This document shows, in pieces, positions 45,573 through 53,431 of a stretch of DNA of 64,000 bases. Source of the DNA: Amycolatopsis iheyensis. GTDB taxonomy: Bacteria; Actinomycetota; Actinomycetes; Mycobacteriales; Pseudonocardiaceae. Location of the stretch: the NCBI RefSeq assembly GCF_024703995.1, contig NZ_JAMXQV010000022.1, positions 62,001-126,000 of the forward strand. The letters are read 5' to 3'. Under the pieces are notes generated by a model, which made no database searches, was not told the DNA's origin, and saw only the letters and a program-made list of their open reading frames with translations. A program made the position numbers and the translations under genes. Numbering within the stretch: the first letter of the stretch is position 1; each line of letters begins with the position of its first letter.

Positions 45573-46820
45573 CGTTCCGAGGTCCAGCACGATCCGCGCG
45601 CCCGGCCCACGCGTCACGGCGAACGACCCGCCCGACGCGCGTGCGGTCTGCCGGGCGATGTCCAGCCCCAGCCCGGTCGACCCGGCGCCACTGTCCCCTC
45701 GCGACACTTCGTCGAAGCCCGGCCCCTCGTCCGACACCTCCACCCGCGCGCCGCCGTCGGTCGCCGTCAGCCGGATCGCGTACGCCGTGCCCTCCGGGGT
45801 GTGTGCGAAGACGTTGCCCAGCAACGCGTCCAGGGCCGCGGCCAGCTCCGGTTCGCCGACCGCGACCGGCAGCGGGCCGTCGTCGAGCGCGAGCGTCACC
45901 GCGCGGTCCTGGTCCTGCGCCAGCACCGACCAGAACTCGGCCCGCGCCCGGACGACCGCCGCCGCGTCGCAGGAGCCGGGCGCCGAATCCCGCGCTCTGG
46001 CCTGGTCGATCAACGCGGTGACCTGACGCTCCAGGCTTTCGGCGTGGGCGGTGATCCGCTCGGCCTCGGCCGGGTCGGCCAGGGACTCCGCGTCCAGCCG
46101 CAGCACGGTCAACGGCGTCCGCAGGCGGTGCGAAATGTCGGCGACGGCCTCGCGCTCCTGCCGGACCAGGTCGCGGATCCGGGCGGCCAGCAGGTTGAGC
46201 GCGGCGGCGACCGACCGCACCTCCGCCGGTCCACCCGCCCGCGCCCGCGCGTCGAGGTCTCCTTCGGCCAGCCGCCGCGACACCGCGGCGAGCTCGTGCA
46301 CCGGCCGGACGATCGAGCGGGCCAGCCGGTCGGCGACCAGCACCCCGAGCGCCAGCAGCACGACCCCCAGCCCGGCCAGGACCAGCCACGCCGCGCCCAG
46401 CCCGCGGCTCAGCTCGGCCTGGTCGACGAACGCGCGCACGACGGCCGTCCCGCGCGGCAGGCCCTGGACCGCCACGAGGATTTCCCGCCCGCCGGCGTCC
46501 TCGACGGTCAGGCTGCTGCCCTGCGCGGCGGCCAGCGTGACCCCGGGGGTGCGCGGAGCCGGCGCGCCGAGCACGGTCCCGTCCGGCAGGAACACCGTCA
46601 CCGGGTGGCCGGCGGTGGTGTTGAGCTGGTCGACCGCCGGTCGCAGCGTCGCCGCGTCGGCCGTCGCGACCAGGGACGTCAGGGACTGCGCCTTCGCCGT
46701 CGCGGCGGTGACCGCGCGGTCGGCCGTGACCGACCGCAGCAGGATCGCCAGCGGCACGAGGAACGCGACGAGCACCAGGGTCATCACCGCGGTGACCAGC
46801 AGGGCGAGCCGTTTCCTCAC
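45555..46820 (-). CDS. Two-component sensor histidine kinase
   Basis: A 421-residue membrane kinase. Two transmembrane helices (about 8-29 and 143-165) flank a 113-residue extracytoplasmic domain with no cysteines. HAMP (about 166-218) precedes HisKA with H231 in ADISHRLRTPLTVL. The HATPase contains GNVFAHTPEG (N box), DEGPGF (G1) and GLGLDIARQTARASGG (G2). The GTG start overlaps the response regulator stop by four bases (GTGA). It probably senses an envelope signal. Confidence 0.9.
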   Translation of the reverse strand: MRKRLALLVTAVMTLVLVAFLVPLAILLRSVTADRAVTAATAKAQSLTSLVATADAATLRPAVDQLNTTAGHPVTVFLPDGTVLGAPAPRTPGVTLAAAQGSSLTVEDAGGREILVAVQGLPRGTAVVRAFVDQAELSRGLGAAWLVLAGLGVVLLALGVLVADRLARSIVRPVHELAAVSRRLAEGDLDARARAGGPAEVRSVAAALNLLAARIRDLVRQEREAVADISHRLRTPLTVLRLDAESLADPAEAERITAHAESLERQVTALIDQARARDSAPGSCDAAAVVRARAEFWSVLAQDQDRAVTLALDDGPLPVAVGEPELAAALDALLGNVFAHTPEGTAYAIRLTATDGGARVEVSDEGPGFDEVSRGDSGAGSTGLGLDIARQTARASGGSFAVTRGPGARIVLDLGTALGMP

Positions 46821-47506
46821 GCCGGCGCCCCCGGTTCGGCGAGCCGGACGCCGACCCGGCGCACGGTGTGCAGGTACCGCGGCTCCTGCGCGGTCTCGCC
46901 GAGCTTGCGCCGCAGCCACGACAGGTGCACGTCCACGGTCTTGTCCGCCCCGGCATACGGCAGCTTCCAGACGTCGGCGAGCAGTTCGCGCTTGCTCACC
47001 ACGGTCCCGGCCCGGCTGGCGAGGTAGTGCAGGAGGTCGAACTCGCGCGGGGTCAGGTCCAGCGGCGCGCCGTCGAGGGAGGCCTCCCGCGTCCGCGCGT
47101 CGACCGACAGCCCGCCGACGACCACCGGGGCCGTCGTCTCCTCGGGTTCGGCGCGCCGCAGCACGGCGCGGATCCGGGCGTCGAGCTGGGCGCCGCCGAA
47201 CGGCTTGACCACGTAGTCGTCGGCGCCGGCGTCGAGCAGCCGGACCATCTCCGCCTCGGCGCCGCGGGCGGTGACCACGATGATCGGCACGGCGCTGACC
47301 GCCCGCACCATCCGCAGCACCTCGCGGCCGTCGAGGTCGGGCAGGCCGAGGTCGAGCAGGACGACGTCGGGCCGGTCGGTGACGGCGGCCTGCAGCCCGG
47401 CCATCGCGGTCGGCGCGGACGTCACCGTGTGCCCGCGCTCGCTCAGCGCCCGCAGCACGGCCGTGCGGATGGTCGGGTCGTCCTCGACGAGCAGCACGGT
47501 CGCCAT
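46817..47506 (-). CDS. OmpR-family response regulator
   Basis: A 229-residue DNA-binding response regulator. The receiver (about 1-115) has the acidic pair ED at residues 8-9, phospho-acceptor D52 in VLLDLGLPDLDG, TA in VVTARG and K in VVKPF. The winged-helix output domain (about 130-225) has LTPREFDLLHYLASRAG and VDVHLSWLRRKLG. The ATG start was chosen for the receiver boundary. It probably binds the GCYTTA-N5-GCCTTAA repeats at 45555 and 47565. Confidence 0.92.
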   Translation of the reverse strand: MATVLLVEDDPTIRTAVLRALSERGHTVTSAPTAMAGLQAAVTDRPDVVLLDLGLPDLDGREVLRMVRAVSAVPIIVVTARGAEAEMVRLLDAGADDYVVKPFGGAQLDARIRAVLRRAEPEETTAPVVVGGLSVDARTREASLDGAPLDLTPREFDLLHYLASRAGTVVSKRELLADVWKLPYAGADKTVDVHLSWLRRKLGETAQEPRYLHTVRRVGVRLAEPGAPA

Positions 47507-47564
47507 GCCCGGGAATCTACACACGGCCGGGCGCGGCACCGGGTTCCCGGCGAACGCTAAGGAC

Positions 47565-47582
47565 GCCTTAGCCGTGCCTTAA
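47565..47582 (+). promoter_or_regulatory. Response-regulator box, copy 2 (GCCTTA-N5-GCCTTAA)
   Basis: Direct repeats GCCTTA begin 11 bases apart, 26 bases before the exported protein start and about 60 bases before the divergent response regulator. A dyad GCTAAGG-ACG-CCTTAGC (47556-47572) overlaps the left half. Confidence 0.55.
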
Positions 47583-47607
47583 CCCTTCCGGATGGCACAG
47601 TGGACGG

Positions 47608-48075
47608 ATGACCGGGCGCGGGGTGCTGATGGCGGCGGGCTGGCTGCTGGCCGCCGTCGCCACCGCGGGCGTGGGCACGGTGGCCCTCGACGTCGTCGGC
47701 GCGGGGATCCTCGGCCCGCAGAACCAGCCGCTTTCCCAGGACGACGTGGCCCGCGCACTCGAAACGGTGCCCACGGGCACGACCCCGCCGCCGCCCATCA
47801 CGCCGGCCTCGACCGCACCGGCGCCGCGCGGCTTGACCGTCCCCGGCGGCACCCTGGTCGCGAAGTGCACCGGAGACCAGGTCGAGCTGATGTCGTGGAG
47901 CCCGGACACCGGATTCCGCGCCGACGACGTCTCCCGCGGCCCGGCCGCGAGCGCCTCGCTGAAGTTCAAGAACGGCGGCACGGAGAACGTGGTGATCGTG
48001 ACCTGCCGCGACGGCGAACCCCACGCGGAAACGGCCGCCGACGACAGCGGCGGCGGCCACCGCGGGCGCGGCTAG
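47608..48075 (+). CDS. Small membrane-anchored exported protein divergent from two-component system
   Basis: A 155-residue protein with an N-terminal hydrophobic helix (LMAAGWLLAAVATAGVGTVA), a polar Thr/Pro linker (about 55-72) and a beta-type domain with two cysteines (LVAKCTGDQVELMSWSPDTG, then VVIVTCRDGEPH). The C-terminus is Gly/His-rich. I do not recognise the family. It shares the putative response-regulator box with the small protein at 45154, so both may be targets of the two-component system. The stop overlaps the convergent aldo/keto reductase stop. Confidence 0.68.
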   Translation: MTGRGVLMAAGWLLAAVATAGVGTVALDVVGAGILGPQNQPLSQDDVARALETVPTGTTPPPPITPASTAPAPRGLTVPGGTLVAKCTGDQVELMSWSPDTGFRADDVSRGPAASASLKFKNGGTENVVIVTCRDGEPHAETAADDSGGGHRGRG

Positions 48076-49082
48076 CTCGGCAAGCCCGCGTTCAGCCGCG
48101 CCAGCACCCGGTGCGGGAACGGCAGCTCCGGCGCGCTCGCCTCGGTCAGCCGGTCCAGCTGGGCGTCGGTCAGGCCGAGGGTCAGCGCGCCGAGCGTCTC
48201 GGCCAGCTGCTCCGGTGACCGCGCACCGATCAGCGGCGCGGGCATCCCCGGCCGGCGGGTCACCCAGTGCAGCGCCACCTGGGCCGGCGTCGCGTCCACC
48301 TCGGTGGCGATCTCGCGGACGACGTCGAGGATCGCCCAGCGGCGTTCGGGCAGGGAGCGGAAGGCCGCGCCGTCCGCGAGCCGGCCTTCACCGCCGCCGT
48401 CGCGGGTGTACTTGCCGGACAGGAACCCGCCGCCGATCGCGCCCCACGGCTGCACCGCGACGCCGAACTCCTTCGCCAGGGGCACGAACTCGGCTTCGAT
48501 CGCGCGCTCGATCAGGGAGTACTCCAGCTGCAGGGCTGTCACCGGCGGGCCGCCGAGCATGGCCGCCTTCGTCGCGTACCAAGCCGGGACGTCGCTGAGG
48601 CCCACCGCGCGAACCTTCCCGGCGCGCACCAGGTCGTCGAACGCGGCCATCACCTCCTCCGCCGGGGTGAAGCCGTCCCAGATGTGCAGCCAGTACAGGT
48701 CGACGTGCTCGACGCGCAGCCGCCGCAGCGACGCCTCGAGCGAGGCGACCATGTTCTTGCGGCCGTTGCTGCGGCGGCGCGGGTCCGAACGCGGCTCGCC
48801 GCCGCTGAAGCCGGGCCCGGAGTACTTGGTGGCGAGCACGACGTCGTCGCGCTCGACGTCGCGCAGGAACTCACCCACCAGCTCCTCGCTGCGGCCGGCG
48901 CTGTAGTTGTCGGCGGTGTCGACGAAGTTGCCGCCGTCCTCGACGTAGGCGCGGAAGACCTTGCGCGCGGTGTCGTCGTCGGCGCAGAAGGCGCCGGTGC
49001 CGAAGGTCATCGCGCCGAGCGCCAGCGGCGAGACGCGCAGCCCGGATCGGCCCAGCGGCCGGTAGTCGTCCAGTCGTGTCAT
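48072..49082 (-). CDS. Aldo/keto reductase
   Basis: A 336-residue TIM-barrel NADPH-dependent oxidoreductase. Signatures: GRSGLRVSPLALGAMTFG, D and Y of the tetrad in FVDTADNYSAGRSEE, the catalytic lysine in LATKYSG, histidine in LYWLHIWDG, and a C-terminal IGARSPEQLAETLGAL cofactor loop. The sequence resembles the YajO/Tas-like class used on aldehydes or sugars. The start ATG follows GAGGG; a long in-frame upstream extension is not supported. Confidence 0.88.
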   Translation of the reverse strand: MTRLDDYRPLGRSGLRVSPLALGAMTFGTGAFCADDDTARKVFRAYVEDGGNFVDTADNYSAGRSEELVGEFLRDVERDDVVLATKYSGPGFSGGEPRSDPRRRSNGRKNMVASLEASLRRLRVEHVDLYWLHIWDGFTPAEEVMAAFDDLVRAGKVRAVGLSDVPAWYATKAAMLGGPPVTALQLEYSLIERAIEAEFVPLAKEFGVAVQPWGAIGGGFLSGKYTRDGGGEGRLADGAAFRSLPERRWAILDVVREIATEVDATPAQVALHWVTRRPGMPAPLIGARSPEQLAETLGALTLGLTDAQLDRLTEASAPELPFPHRVLARLNAGLPS

Positions 49083-49202
49083 GCCCTCGATCGTGCAACC
49101 CGGAGCGCGGTCCGGGTCAACCCGATCGAGGGCATTCGCGGGCAACTTCGGGGAGACAACGAGGCACACCCCCGACTTACACCAGATGAACGTTCGGGGT
49201 GC

Positions 49203-49222
49203 GCTAACCTGGCCGGATCGTG
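49203..49222 (+). promoter_or_regulatory. Shared promoter-like motif, copy 2
   Basis: GCTAACCTGGCCGGATCGTG has the -10-like TAACCT and matches the copy at 44514. Just upstream, ACCCCCGA (49168-49175) and TTCGGGGT (49193-49200) form a near-perfect inverted repeat. Confidence 0.35.
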
Positions 49223-49265
49223 GGGCCCGGGCCCCGTATCCCCCGTGTGGCGAGGAGTCGAATTC

Positions 49266-49796
49266 GTGCAACCGAACCTGGGGCCAGGTGAAGACTTCGA
49301 GCTCCTGCTCGAACGGCAGGTCCGGGACCTGCAGACGAAGGCCGCGTCACTCAGCGAAGCGCTTTCCGCGGCCGGGGCCACGGTCCGCTCGCGAGACGGC
49401 GCGGTGACCGTGACGCTCGCCCCGAACGGCGCCCTCACGAACCTCGAGCTCGGGCACCGGGCGACCGAGCTGGGCCCGGCGCGGCTGACCGCGGCGATCA
49501 TGAGCACGGTCCGCGAAGCGCAGCGCCGGACCGCCCGCAGCGTCGCGGACTCCTTCGCCACCATCAACGGCGACGGCGAGTCGACCGACATGGTCCGGTC
49601 CTTCCTGCCGCCGGACCCGCCGCCGGACGGCGACTTCGCGGCGCCGGAAAGCGCCGAGCCCGAGCGGACCCCGCCGCCGCCCGCCGCGCCTCCGGCGCGG
49701 CCGCCCGCACCCCCGGCCCCGCCGCCGGCCGGACCCGCTCCGCGTCGCCGTCCCCCGGCCGACGACCACTTCGACGACGAATCGAACCCCTGGTGA
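49266..49796 (+). CDS. YbaB/EbfC-family protein with proline-rich tail
   Basis: A 176-residue protein. The N-terminal YbaB-like region (about 1-100) has a long helix (DFELLLERQVRDLQTKAASL), a beta-hairpin with DGAVTVTLAPNGALTNLELG, then LTAAIMSTVREAQRRTA. The tail (about 115-176) is Pro/Ala/Asp-rich and probably disordered. YbaB-like proteins next to WXG genes are common in Pseudonocardiaceae and may be secretion partners rather than nucleoid proteins. GTG start with GAGGAG. It overlaps the next gene by four bases. Confidence 0.78.
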   Translation: MQPNLGPGEDFELLLERQVRDLQTKAASLSEALSAAGATVRSRDGAVTVTLAPNGALTNLELGHRATELGPARLTAAIMSTVREAQRRTARSVADSFATINGDGESTDMVRSFLPPDPPPDGDFAAPESAEPERTPPPPAAPPARPPAPPAPPPAGPAPRRRPPADDHFDDESNPW

Positions 49797-50107
49797 GCGG
49801 CGGCGGCTTCAAGGTCAACGCGGAGCCGTTGGCCAACTTCGGGAAGCACCTCGACGAGCTCCAGAGCAACCTGCAGGGCACCGCGGACCTCGTCGGCGGC
49901 ATGACCTGCGACCCGGGCATGTTCGGCATCAACCCGGCGTGCCAGCTGATGGCGGCCGGGGCGAGCACCTGGACCGACAAGGCCCACCACCAGTTCGGGG
50001 ACTACGCCAAGACGATCGGCGAGTTCTCCGACAAGGTCGCCGACGCGGCGAAGAAGTACCAGGCGGGCGAGGAAGACGCCGTCGACTCGATCGTGAGGTT
50101 CGAATAG
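49793..50107 (+). CDS. WXG100-like / ESX-type small protein
   Basis: A 104-residue, mostly helical protein of WXG100 size. Helix 1 (LANFGKHLDELQSNLQGTAD) and helix 2 (TWTDKAHHQFGDYAKTIGEF, then DKVADAAKKYQAGEE) are separated by a loop with two cysteines. The typical WxG turn is replaced by STWTDK. It probably pairs with the large neighbour for type VII secretion. The GTG start overlaps the YbaB-like stop, and its own stop shares a base with the next GTG. Confidence 0.72.
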   Translation: MSGGGFKVNAEPLANFGKHLDELQSNLQGTADLVGGMTCDPGMFGINPACQLMAAGASTWTDKAHHQFGDYAKTIGEFSDKVADAAKKYQAGEEDAVDSIVRFE

Positions 50108-51840
50108 TGGGCGACGACTACCAGAGCAAGGACGTCAGCCTCCACGGGTCCGAACTCTTCAACAGCGACAACGCTTCCGCCGGCGCCGGGTTCTTCGAAG
50201 CGGCGATCGGCCTCGACAAGGCCGTCAAGGACAACGACAAGGTCGCGATCGGCATCGGCGCCGCGGGCATGGCGCTGGAGACCATCGGGCTGGTGCTGGA
50301 CCCGATCGGCAGCCTGCTGACGGCCGGGATCGGCTGGCTCATCGAGCACATCACGATCCTGCGGTGGCCGCTGGACATCCTGATGGGCGACCCCATCGGC
50401 ATCGCCGCGGCAAGCGAGGCGCTCTCGGCGGAGAAGAAGAAGCTGGAGCAGTGGTCGACGGACCACCAGACGGCGCTCGACACGCTCATGAAGGACTGGT
50501 CCGGCAAGGCGGCGGACCAGTTCAAGAAGGACATGGACGCGGTCACCGACCAGCTGGCTTCCCTCGGTGGTTACCTCGACCAGGCCGGCAAGAACATGAA
50601 GATCGCCGGCGGCATCGTCGGCGCGTTCCGCGGCATCCTGCGCGACCTGATCGCGATGCTCCTGGCGACGATCGTCAAGGGCGCCCTGATCGCGGCGGCG
50701 CTGGCCCCGGTGACGTTCGGCGCGTCGATCGCGTTGTTCGTCACGACGACGATCGGCACGGTCGCGACGGCGCTGGGCAAGATCGGCACGAAGCTCATGC
50801 AGCTGGCCAAGAAGCTCGGCGACCTGGTGAAGGCGCTGGCGAAGATGGGCAAGGCGGGCGACGAGGCGGTGGCGGTGAAGCCCCCGTCGAGCAGCCTGAC
50901 CCCGACGCCCACCCCCAAGCCGACGCCGAAGCCGGAGCCCAAGCCGTCGTCGGCCACTCCGGAACCCAAGCCGTCCTCGTCGACGCCTGATCCGGAACCC
51001 AAGCCTTCGTCCCCGACACCCGACCCCGAGCCGAAGCCGTCTTCGTCCACACCGGACCCGGAACCCAAGCCGTCCTCGTCCACACCGGACCCGGAACCCA
51101 AGCCGTCCTCGTCCACACCGGACCCCGAACCCAAGCCCTCATCGTCCACACCGGACCCGGAACCCAAGCCGTCCTCGTCCACGCCCGACCCCGAACCCAA
51201 GCCTTCGTCCTCGACACCGGACCCCGAACCGAAGCCTTCCTCGTCCACACCGGACCCGGAGCCGAAGCCCTCGTCCTCCACCCCGGACCCCGAGCCCAAA
51301 CCTTCCTCGTCCACACCGGACCCCGAGCCGAAGCCCACGTCCTCCACACCGGACCCCGAGCCCAAACCTTCCTCGTCCACACCGGACCCCGAGCCGAAGC
51401 CCACGTCCTCCACACCGGATCCGGAACCGAAGCCGCCGTCGAACACGCCGGAACCCAAGCCGGAGCCCGCGAAGCCGGACCCCGCGCCGTCTTCGTCCAC
51501 TCCGGAGCCGGCCAAGCCCGACCCCACGCCGGCCCCGGATCCCGGGAAGCACAAGCCGTTCACCGACCAGATGACCGACGTCATCAAGGACAAGTTGTCC
51601 AAAGTGGACGGTGTCACGCCCGAGATCATGCAGAAGTTCGACAAGATCAGCAACTACTCGGTGCACGAGCTGGGCAAGCTGTTCGGCAACCCGGCCGCCG
51701 CCGAGAAGTTCGAGTCGGCGATCAAGGTCATGACCGACCCGTGGTTCGGCAAGTCGGGCCTGGCCGGCAAGACCGTCGTCGACATGATCAAGGGCGTGCC
51801 CGCCAGCATCGGCAACGTCACCGGCGGGGACGACGACTAG
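50107..51840 (+). CDS. Large WXG-motif protein with membrane segments and 14-copy proline repeat
   Basis: A 577-residue protein. N-terminal helices with hydrophobic stretches (about 45-85) lead to a WXG turn (W131-S-G133 in LMKDWSGKAADQF). A strongly hydrophobic block follows (about 165-225). From about residue 260 there is a Pro/Ser/Lys-rich region with 14 tandem copies of the 11-residue unit TPDPEPKPSSS. A C-terminal domain of about 95 residues (from KHKPFTDQMTDVIKDKLSKV) closes the protein. The architecture resembles type VII/LXG-like surface or effector proteins: delivery module, spacer, C-terminal domain. No known toxin motif and no adjacent immunity gene are seen. Confidence 0.75.
   Translation: MGDDYQSKDVSLHGSELFNSDNASAGAGFFEAAIGLDKAVKDNDKVAIGIGAAGMALETIGLVLDPIGSLLTAGIGWLIEHITILRWPLDILMGDPIGIAAASEALSAEKKKLEQWSTDHQTALDTLMKDWSGKAADQFKKDMDAVTDQLASLGGYLDQAGKNMKIAGGIVGAFRGILRDLIAMLLATIVKGALIAAALAPVTFGASIALFVTTTIGTVATALGKIGTKLMQLAKKLGDLVKALAKMGKAGDEAVAVKPPSSSLTPTPTPKPTPKPEPKPSSATPEPKPSSSTPDPEPKPSSPTPDPEPKPSSSTPDPEPKPSSSTPDPEPKPSSSTPDPEPKPSSSTPDPEPKPSSSTPDPEPKPSSSTPDPEPKPSSSTPDPEPKPSSSTPDPEPKPSSSTPDPEPKPTSSTPDPEPKPSSSTPDPEPKPTSSTPDPEPKPPSNTPEPKPEPAKPDPAPSSSTPEPAKPDPTPAPDPGKHKPFTDQMTDVIKDKLSKVDGVTPEIMQKFDKISNYSVHELGKLFGNPAAAEKFESAIKVMTDPWFGKSGLAGKTVVDMIKGVPASIGNVTGGDDD
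50976..51435 (+). repeat. 33-bp in-frame tandem repeat, 14 copies
   Basis: The DPEPK-coding pentad recurs at 33-base intervals from about 50989 to 51418 without interruption. Third-position changes (for example CCGGAA versus CCCGAG) show that copies diverge silently, so the protein repeat is being maintained. One copy has SSP and a few have TSS instead of SSS. Confidence 0.9.
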
Positions 51841-53316
51841 TCACTCGTCCGCGAGGATGACCGCCCGTGACGCGAGGTGCAGCGCCAGCCTCTCGTCCGG
51901 GCGGGACAGGTCGACCCCCAGCAGCTGCTCGATCCGCGTGACCCGGGCCGCCACGGTGTTGCGGTGCACGCCCAGCACCGTGGCGGTTTCCGCGATCGAC
52001 GACTCGGCGTCGAGGTAGGCGGCGAGCGTCCGGACGAGGTCGCCCGGCACCGACCGCAGCGGCGCGACCAGCGCGCGGGCCGCCGGCTCGAAGGTGTCCG
52101 TGCGGGTCCACTCCAGCAGCAACTGGGCCATGCCGAGCTGGTCGACGTGCAGGAAGTGCCCGGTTTCGGGTCGGGTCGCGGCGAGCCGGGCGGCGTCGCG
52201 GGCCTCCGCGACGGTCGCCGCGAGCCCTTCCGGGCGCGGGTGCGGCCGGCCGACGCCCATGTGCGCGCCGAGGCGGAGCGTCCGGTGCGCGGCCTGGAGC
52301 CGGGTCGCCAGGGCACGCACCCGTTCCGCGGTGGGTTCGTGGTCGAAGGTGACCCAGCCGGTCCAGCCGTCGCCGTGCTCGACGACCGCCTCGACGTCCA
52401 GCGCCCGCATGACCTCCTGGGTACGCGCCACGGTGTCGACGGCCGCCGGGACGCCGATGTGCAGCCCGACGTGCCAGCCACCGAGCCGCCAGCCCGCGTC
52501 GGCGACGCGACGGCGCAGGTCCGCGCCGGGCTCGGTGTCCAGGCGCAGCAGGTCGCCGAGCAACGCCGTGCGCGAGCGCGCGTCCCGTTCCAGCTCCAGC
52601 CGGTTGGCGAGCAGCCAGCGCTGGAGTGCCCCGGCGGCGACGGCGAGCGCGGGCGGGACGATGTCGGCCCGGGCGGCCTCGGTCCCGCGCAGTTCGGCGG
52701 CCAGCCACATCGCCGGGCGGTGCAGCAGCACCGGGTGGGCGAGCAGGACGCCGTCGTCGAGCTCGGTCCGCTGCGGCACGGCTTCGTCCAGCCGGACGCG
52801 CCCGGTCACCTCGCCGGCCAGGGCCTGCCCGCGGTCGTCGAGCACGGCGACGGGCGAGCGCAGCAGCCGCCGCAGCACGGCGACGACCTCCTCGGGCGGC
52901 CGCAGCCGGTCCCCGAGCGCCCGGTGCGCGGCCAGCAGCAGGCCGGCCCGGTCGACTTCGGGCGCGGCGAGCAGCAGCCGGGCTTCGACGAGCAGGTCGA
53001 GCGGCGCCGCGGCGGTGCCCAGCAGCGGCACGCCGAGCCGGTCGGCGAGCAGCCGCGACGCGGTGAGCGGCTCGGTGCCGGGCAGCAGCACACCGGCCGC
53101 CCCGGCGTCGGCACACCGCCGCAGCAGCGCGTCGATCTGCCAGTCGGTCCCGGCGACCGGCCGAACGACGACGACCAGCTCCCCGGCGGCCGGATCGTGC
53201 GAAGCGTCCAAAGTGGCCTGAACCGTCGCGAGTGGACGGTCGAGCCCACTCCCGCCGGCGAGCAGCCGGACGTGCTCGGCCCAGCCCGGCAGCGCGAGCA
53301 CCCGCGCCAGACTCAC
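51841..53316 (-). CDS. PucR-family transcriptional regulator
   Basis: A 491-residue regulator. The N-terminal PucR-like sensory domain (about 1-130) and a central GGDEF-like region (about 255-400, with GWHVGLHIGVP and RLGAHMGVG) precede the C-terminal PucR helix-turn-helix (about 430-490), SSIAETATVLGVHRNTVAAR followed by VTRIEQLLGVDL. PucR proteins control purine and related nitrogen catabolism. It lies at the end of the DUF917/HyuA operon on the same strand and is the natural regulator of it. GTG start. The stop abuts the convergent WXG-type gene. Confidence 0.87.
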   Translation of the reverse strand: MSLARVLALPGWAEHVRLLAGGSGLDRPLATVQATLDASHDPAAGELVVVVRPVAGTDWQIDALLRRCADAGAAGVLLPGTEPLTASRLLADRLGVPLLGTAAAPLDLLVEARLLLAAPEVDRAGLLLAAHRALGDRLRPPEEVVAVLRRLLRSPVAVLDDRGQALAGEVTGRVRLDEAVPQRTELDDGVLLAHPVLLHRPAMWLAAELRGTEAARADIVPPALAVAAGALQRWLLANRLELERDARSRTALLGDLLRLDTEPGADLRRRVADAGWRLGGWHVGLHIGVPAAVDTVARTQEVMRALDVEAVVEHGDGWTGWVTFDHEPTAERVRALATRLQAAHRTLRLGAHMGVGRPHPRPEGLAATVAEARDAARLAATRPETGHFLHVDQLGMAQLLLEWTRTDTFEPAARALVAPLRSVPGDLVRTLAAYLDAESSIAETATVLGVHRNTVAARVTRIEQLLGVDLSRPDERLALHLASRAVILADE

Positions 53317-53353
53317 GACGCCCTCACCAGTTCGCCCCGCCCCGCCCCATGCG

Positions 53354-53421
53354 CCCCAATGTGGCGGTGGGGGGGGGGGGGGGCCCCCCCCCCCCCAAGG
53401 GGGGGGTGGGCCCCGGGGGGG
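53354..53421. repeat. Homopolymer block (G15-C13-AA-G8...)
   Basis: A CCCCA..TGGGG hairpin-like start runs into 15 G (53369-53383), 13 C (53384-53396), AA, 8 G, TGGG, CCCC and 7 G. It lies between pucR and the last DUF917 gene and is unlike anything else in the window. It may be an assembly or sequencing artefact in a hard hairpin rather than true sequence. Confidence 0.8.
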
Positions 53422-53431
53422 AGGCGCGGGC

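Noticed and set aside
47595..47606. Recurring ACAGTGGAC/TCCACNNTGGA sequences (also near 8298, 21706, 27386, 45137, 55448)
   Set aside because: They are short, occur both inside and outside genes, and show no fixed position relative to starts; I could not separate them from composition bias.
50976..51435. CRISPR-like repeat array
   Set aside because: The repeats are contiguous, in frame, drift silently and code for a proline-rich protein; there are no unique spacers.
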